Source: Hormiphora californensis (taxonomy: Eukaryota > Ctenophora > Tentaculata > Cydippida > Pleurobrachiidae). From it: a DNA stretch of 64,000 bases. Below the pieces are notes generated by a model that saw nothing but the letters and a program-made list of their open reading frames with translations, was not told the origin of the DNA and ran no database searches. The stretch covers positions 7,484,733-7,548,732 of the forward strand of contig CM035358.1 of assembly GCA_020137815.1 (NCBI GenBank), given 5' to 3'. Of this stretch, positions 59,501 through 64,000 are shown piece by piece. The translations under genes were made by a program, and so were the position numbers. Within the stretch, counting starts at the first letter, position 1; the number at the start of each line of letters is the position of its first letter.

Positions 59501-62500
59501 CTCTCCGGGACAGGAGTGGAGTGGGTTCTCAATGGGTTCGTCTAGAAACCCGTAACCCTGGAGGAGGAGAGGGTGTTAGAGCTTTAGGAGGGACTCTCCG
59601 GGACAGGAGTGGAGTGGGTTCTCAATGGGTTCGTCTAGAAACCCGTAACCCTGGAGGAGGAGAGGGTGTTAGAGCTTTAGGAAGGGACTCTCCGGGACAG
59701 GAGTGGAGTGGGTTCTCAATGGGTTCGTCTAGAAACCCGTAACCCTGGAGGAGGAGAGGGTGTTAGAGCTTTAGGAGGGACTCTCCGGGACAGGAGTGGA
59801 GTGGGTTCTCAATGGGTTCGTCTAGAAACCCGTAACCCTGGAGGAGGAGAGGGTGTTAGAGCTTTAGGAGGGACTCTCCGGGACAGGAGTGGAGTGGGTT
59901 CTCAATGGGTTCGTCTAGAAACCCGTAACCCTGGAGGAGGAGAGGGTGTTAGAGCTTTAGGAGGGACTCTCCGGGACAGGAGTGGAGTGGGTTCTCAATG
60001 GGTTCGTCTAGAAACCCGTAACCCTGGAGGAGGAGAGGGTGTTAGAGCTTTAGGAAGGGACTCTCCGGGACAGGAGTGGAGTGGGTTCTCAATGGGTTCG
60101 TCTAGAAACCCGTAACCCTGGAGGAGGAGAGGGTGTTAGAGCTTTAGAAGGGACTCTCCGGGACAGGAGTGGAGTGGGTTCTCAATGGGTTCGTCTAGAA
60201 ACCCGTAACCCTGGAGGAGGAGAGGGTGTTAGAGCTTTAGGAGGGACTCTCCGGGACAGGAGTGGAGTGGGTTCTCAATGGGTTCGTCTAGAAACCCGTA
60301 ACCCTGGAGGAGGAGAGAGGGTGTTAGAGCTTTAGGAGGGACTCTCCGGGACAGGAGTGGAGTGGGGTTCTCAATGGGTTCGTCTAGAAACCCGTAACCC
60401 TGGGAGGAGGAGAGGGGTGTTAGAGCTTTAGAAGGGACTCTCCGGGACAGGAGTGGAGTGGGTTCTCAATGGGTTCGTCTAGAAACCCGTAACCCTGGAG
60501 GAGGAGAGAGGGTGTTAGAGCTTTAGAAGGGACTCTCCGGGACAGGAGTGGAGTGGGTTCTCAATGGGTTCGTCTAGAAACCCGTAACCCTGGGGGAGGA
60601 GGAGAGGGTGTTAGAGCTTTAGAAGGGACTCTCCGGGACAGGAGTGGAGTGGGGTTCTCAAATGGGTTCGTCTAGAAACCCGTAACCCTGGAGGAGGAGG
60701 GTTAGAGCTGAGAGGGACCCAGGAGTGGAGTGGGGTTAGATGGGTAGCTTTAGGAGGGTACTCTCCGGGACAGGAGTGGAGTGGGTTCTCAATGGGTTCG
60801 TCTAGAAACCCGTAACCCTGGGGAGGAGAGGGTGTTAGAGCTTAGGAAGGGACTCTCCGGGACAGGAGTGGAGTGGGTTCTCAATGGGTTCGTCTAGAAA
60901 CCCGTAACCCTGGGGGAGGAGGAGAGGGTGTTAGAGCTTTAGAAGGGACTCTCCGGGACAGGAGTGGAGTGGGTTCTCAATGGGTTCGTCTAGAAACCCG
61001 TAACCCTGGAGAGGAGAGGGTGTTTAGAGCTTTAGAAGGGACTCTCCGGGACAGGAGTGGAGTGGGGTTCTCAATGGGTTCGTCTAGAAACCCGTAACCC
61101 TGGAGGAGGAGAGGGTGTTAGAGCTTTAGGAAGGGACTCTCCGGGACAGGAGTGGAGTGGGTTCTCAATGGGTTCGTCTAGAAACCCGTAACCCTGGAGG
61201 AGGAGAGGGTGTTAGAGCTTTAGGAGGGACTCTCCGGGACAGGAGTGGAGTGGGTTCTCAATGGGTTCGTCTAGAAACCCGTAACCCTGGGGAGGAGAGG
61301 GTGTTAGAGCTTTAGAAGGGACTCTCCGGGGACAGGAGTGGAGTGGGTTCTCAATGGGTTCGTCTAGAAACCCGTAACCCTGGAGGAGGAGAGGGTGTTA
61401 GAGCTTTAGAAGGGACCGTACCGGAGGAGGGAGGGGTTGTCAAAGGCGTACCTCGGAGAGGTGGAGGGCTTATGGGTTTAGAAAGGGACCTGGGGGTTAA
61501 GGGTTCGGTTGACGAACCCCGGGAACGGGTGAGGTTAGAGGAGTTGGGCTTGAGGGACTTCCTGGGGGGAGGTAAGGCCTGGGGAGACCCGGACGGGGTG
61601 GAGGGATGAGGCTCTAGGAACGGATGATGGGAAGGTTTTGAAGCGTACTGGGGATCGTAGGAACTAGAGGGGTTCGAAGGAGGGTTGTTAACTAACGGGA
61701 CGTCAGAACGAGGGTGGGAGTGTGTTGGACTTGGGAGGATCGGACCGGAGGAGGGGTTCAAGGATCTAAACCCGCCGGAGGGGAAGGTGTAGAGCTTGGG
61801 TGAGGGTGTGCAGGGTGAAACCTAATGGGGTGAGAAGGTAAGTTGGAGAGGAAGGGTCTGGGACAGGAGTGGAGGGTCTCAAGGGTTCGTGACCCGTACC
61901 TAGGGTGAGAAGGGGTTAGAGGCTTACTTTAGAAGGGACTCTCCCGGGACAGGAGTGGAGTGGGTTCTCAATGGGTTCGTTCTAGAACAACCCGTAACCC
62001 TGGGGGAGGAGAGGAGGGTGTTAGCGCTTTAGAAGGGACTATCTCGGACAGGAGTGGAGTGGGTTCTCAATGGGTTTCGTCTAGAAACCCGTAACCCTGG
62101 AGGAGGAGAGGGTGTTAGAGCTTTTAGAAGGGCCTCCTTCCGGGACAGGAGTGGAGTGGGTTCTCAATGGGTTCGTTAGAAACCGTAACCCTGGAGAGGA
62201 GAGGGTGTGTAGAGCTTTCGGAAGGGACTCTCCGGGACAGGAGTGGAGGAGTGGGTTCTCACTGGGTTCGTCTAGAAACCAGTAACCCTGGAGGAGGAGA
62301 GGGTGTTAGCGCTTTAGGAGGGACTCTCCGGGACAGGAAGTGGAGTGGGTTCTCCCCAACTGGGTTCGTCTCGAAACCGTAAACCTGGAGGAGGAGAGGG
62401 TGTTAGAGCTTTTAGACGGACTCTCCGGGACAGGAGTGGAGTGGGTTCTCAATGGGTTCGTCTAGAAACCCGTAACCTGGAGAGGAGAGGGGTTAGAGCT

Positions 62501-64000
62501 TTAGAAGGGACTTCTCCGGGGCACAGGAGTGAGTGGGGTTCTCAATGGGTTCGTCTAGAAACCCGTAACCCGGAGACCGAGGAGAGGGTGTTTAGAGCTT
62601 TAGAAGGACTCTCCGGGACAGGAGTGGAGTGGAGTTCTCAATGGGTTCGTTCTAGAAACCCGTAACCCTGGAGGAGGAGCGGGGTTGTGGTTAGAGCTTT
62701 AGAAGGGACTCTCCGGGACAGGAGTGGAGTGGGTTCTCAATGGGTTCGTCTAGAAACCCGTAACCCTGGAGGAGGAGAGGGTGTTAGAGCTTTAGAAGGG
62801 ACTCTCCGGGACAGGAGTGGAGTGGGTTCTCAATGGGTTCGTCTAGAAACCCGTAACCCTGGAGGAGGAGAGGGTGTTAGAGCTTTAGGAGGGACTCTCC
62901 GGGACAGGAGTGGAGTGGGTTCTCAATGGGTTCGTCTAGAAACCCGTAACCCTGGAGGAGGAGAGGGTGTTAGAGCTTTAGAAGGGACTCTCCGGGACAG
63001 GAGTGGAGTGGGTTCTCAATGGGTTCGTCTAGAAACCCGTAACCCTGGAGGAGGAGAGGGTGTTAGAGCTTTAGGAAGGGACTCTCCGGGACAGGAGTGG
63101 AGTGGGTTCTCAATGGGTTCGTCTAGAAACCCGTAACCCTGGAGGAGGAGAGGGTGTTAGAGCTTTAGAAGGGACTCTCCGGGACAGGAGTGGAGTGGGT
63201 TCTCAATGGGTTCGTCTAGAAACCCGTAACCCTGGAGGAGGAGAGGGTGTTAGAGCTTTTAGGAAGGGACTCTCCGGGACAGGAGTGGAGTGGGTTCTCA
63301 ATGGGTTCGTCTAGAAACCCGTAACCCTGGGGAGGAGAGGGTGTTAGAGCTTTAGAAGGGACTCTCCGGGACAGGAGTGGAGTGGGTTCTCAATGGGTTC
63401 GTCTAGAAACCCGTAACCCTGGAGGAGGAGAGGGTGTTAGAGCTTTAGAAGGGACTCTCCGGGACAGGAGTGGAGTGGGTTCTCAATGGGTTCGTCTAGA
63501 AACCCGTAACCCTGGAGGAGGAGAGGGTGTTAGAGCTTTAGGAGGGACTCTCCGGGACAGGAGTGGAGTGGGTTCTCAATGGGTTCGTCTAGAAACCCGT
63601 AACCCTGGAGGAGGAGAGAGGGTGTTAGAGCTTTAGAAGGGACTCTCCGGGACAGGAGTGGAGTGGGTTCTCAATGGGTTCGTCTAGAAACCCGTAACCC
63701 TGGAGGAGGAGAGGGTGTTAGAGCTTTAGGAGGGACTCTCCGGGACAGGAGTGGAGTGGGTTCTCAATGGGTTCGTCTAGAAACCCGTAACCCTGGAGAG
63801 GAGGAGAGGGTGTTAGAGCTTTAGGAGGGACTCTCCGGGACAGGAGTGGAGTGGGTTCTCAATGGGTTCGTCTAGAAACCCGTAACCCTGGAGAGGAGGA
63901 GAGGGTGTTAGAGGTTTAGAAGGGACTCTCCGGGACAGGAGTGGAGTGGGTTCTCAATGGGTTCGTCTAGAAACCCGTAACCCTGGGGGAGGAGAGGGTG
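56593..64000 (-). repeat. 93-bp acceptor-junction minisatellite, about 80 copies (TMEM94 intron)
   Basis: The unit on the minus strand is CTCTAACACCCTCTCCTCC then TCCAG, then 72 nt starting GGTTACGGGTTTCTAGACG and ending CTCCTAAAGCTC. The first part is a branch-like CTAAC, a pyrimidine tract and an acceptor AG. The 72 nt are a copy of the first 72 nt of the TMEM94 exon at 56352-56592 (GYGFLDEPIENPLH frame). Where the exon copy joins the next unit the frame reads CTC TAA, a stop. Units of 85-96 bp occur, differing mainly in the GGAGGA count and in TTAGAAGG versus TTAGGAGG. The array is homogeneous, runs off the window end, and lies immediately upstream of the true exon. Confidence 0.92.
60650..62690 (-). 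repeat. Degenerate segment of the 93-bp array
   Basis: Units here carry many single-base insertions, deletions and scrambled words. At 61413-61920 the unit is barely recognisable, although G-rich words such as GGAGGAGG, GGGAC and GGTTCG persist. Both flanks are near-perfect. This could be an older block, but the error pattern (homopolymer indels, mixed phases) suggests a poor long-read consensus. Confidence 0.6.

Noticed and set aside
57758-63636. Long plus-strand open frames of 70-228 residues repeating GSQWVRLETRNPGG
   Set aside because: They exist only because the 93-bp unit is a multiple of three. The same DNA on the minus strand is a repeated TMEM94 intron-exon junction, so these are not a repeat protein.

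Overview
The window is eukaryotic nuclear DNA from an invertebrate animal. Genes are broken by short GT-AG introns, intergenic distances are often only 100-400 bp, and the gene set is metazoan: an EFCAB7-like ciliary EF-hand protein, a 7-TM receptor, EXOSC7, RPL34, GCNA, SMIM8, DBT, a phosphatidylserine synthase and TMEM94. The compact layout would suit a sponge or another early-branching animal, but nothing in the sequence fixes the species. Gene names rest on recalled family motifs and on exon phases that join without error; no search was run.

Layout. 1-10.4 kb is repeat territory without a convincing gene: two foldback elements (173-633, 730-2115), then a 4.7-kb element with inverted ends (3347-8031) whose interior is about 4.1 kb of self-complementary AGCGCT/AATT repeats. 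From 10.7 to 28.3 kb an EFCAB7-like gene runs on the minus strand. Its introns hold a near-identical 1.55-kb tandem duplication (14463-17561) and a complete six-exon 7-TM receptor gene on the plus strand (18859-22468). 28.4-39.1 kb carries an unidentified, apparently damaged minus-strand gene and two different LINE retrotransposons. One LINE (ORF1 plus ORF2, both open) is framed by 287-bp inverted repeats; the other lies on the minus strand, is 5'-truncated, and has an open ORF2. From 39.35 to 53.35 kb seven housekeeping-type genes lie head to tail on the plus strand: EXOSC7, a small membrane protein, RPL34, GCNA, SMIM8, DBT and phosphatidylserine synthase. The last eight exons of TMEM94 are on the minus strand (53818-56592). 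From 56593 to the end of the window there is a 93-bp minisatellite of roughly 80 copies.

The most striking feature is how the minisatellites are built. In three genes, five tandem arrays each span an exon-intron boundary, so each unit carries a copy of a real splice site plus the adjoining exon sequence. In TMEM94 the 93-bp unit is a branch-point-like CTAAC, a pyrimidine tract, the acceptor AG and the first 72 nt of the coding exon; only the copy nearest the gene continues into the rest of the exon. In the EFCAB7-like gene three arrays repeat donor junctions (10.6, 12.4-13.3 and 24.6-25.2 kb). In the receptor gene a 48-bp unit repeats the acceptor of the last exon four times. I know of no named repeat class for this; it may be a junction-duplication process related to proposed models of intron gain by tandem AGGT duplication.

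Functionally the genes are unrelated (RNA exosome, ribosome, germline genome protection, branched-chain amino acid oxidation, phospholipid synthesis, ER ion transport). Several starts in the plus-strand cluster lie just after an acceptor-like AG, which raises the possibility of trans-splicing or short untranslated leader exons.
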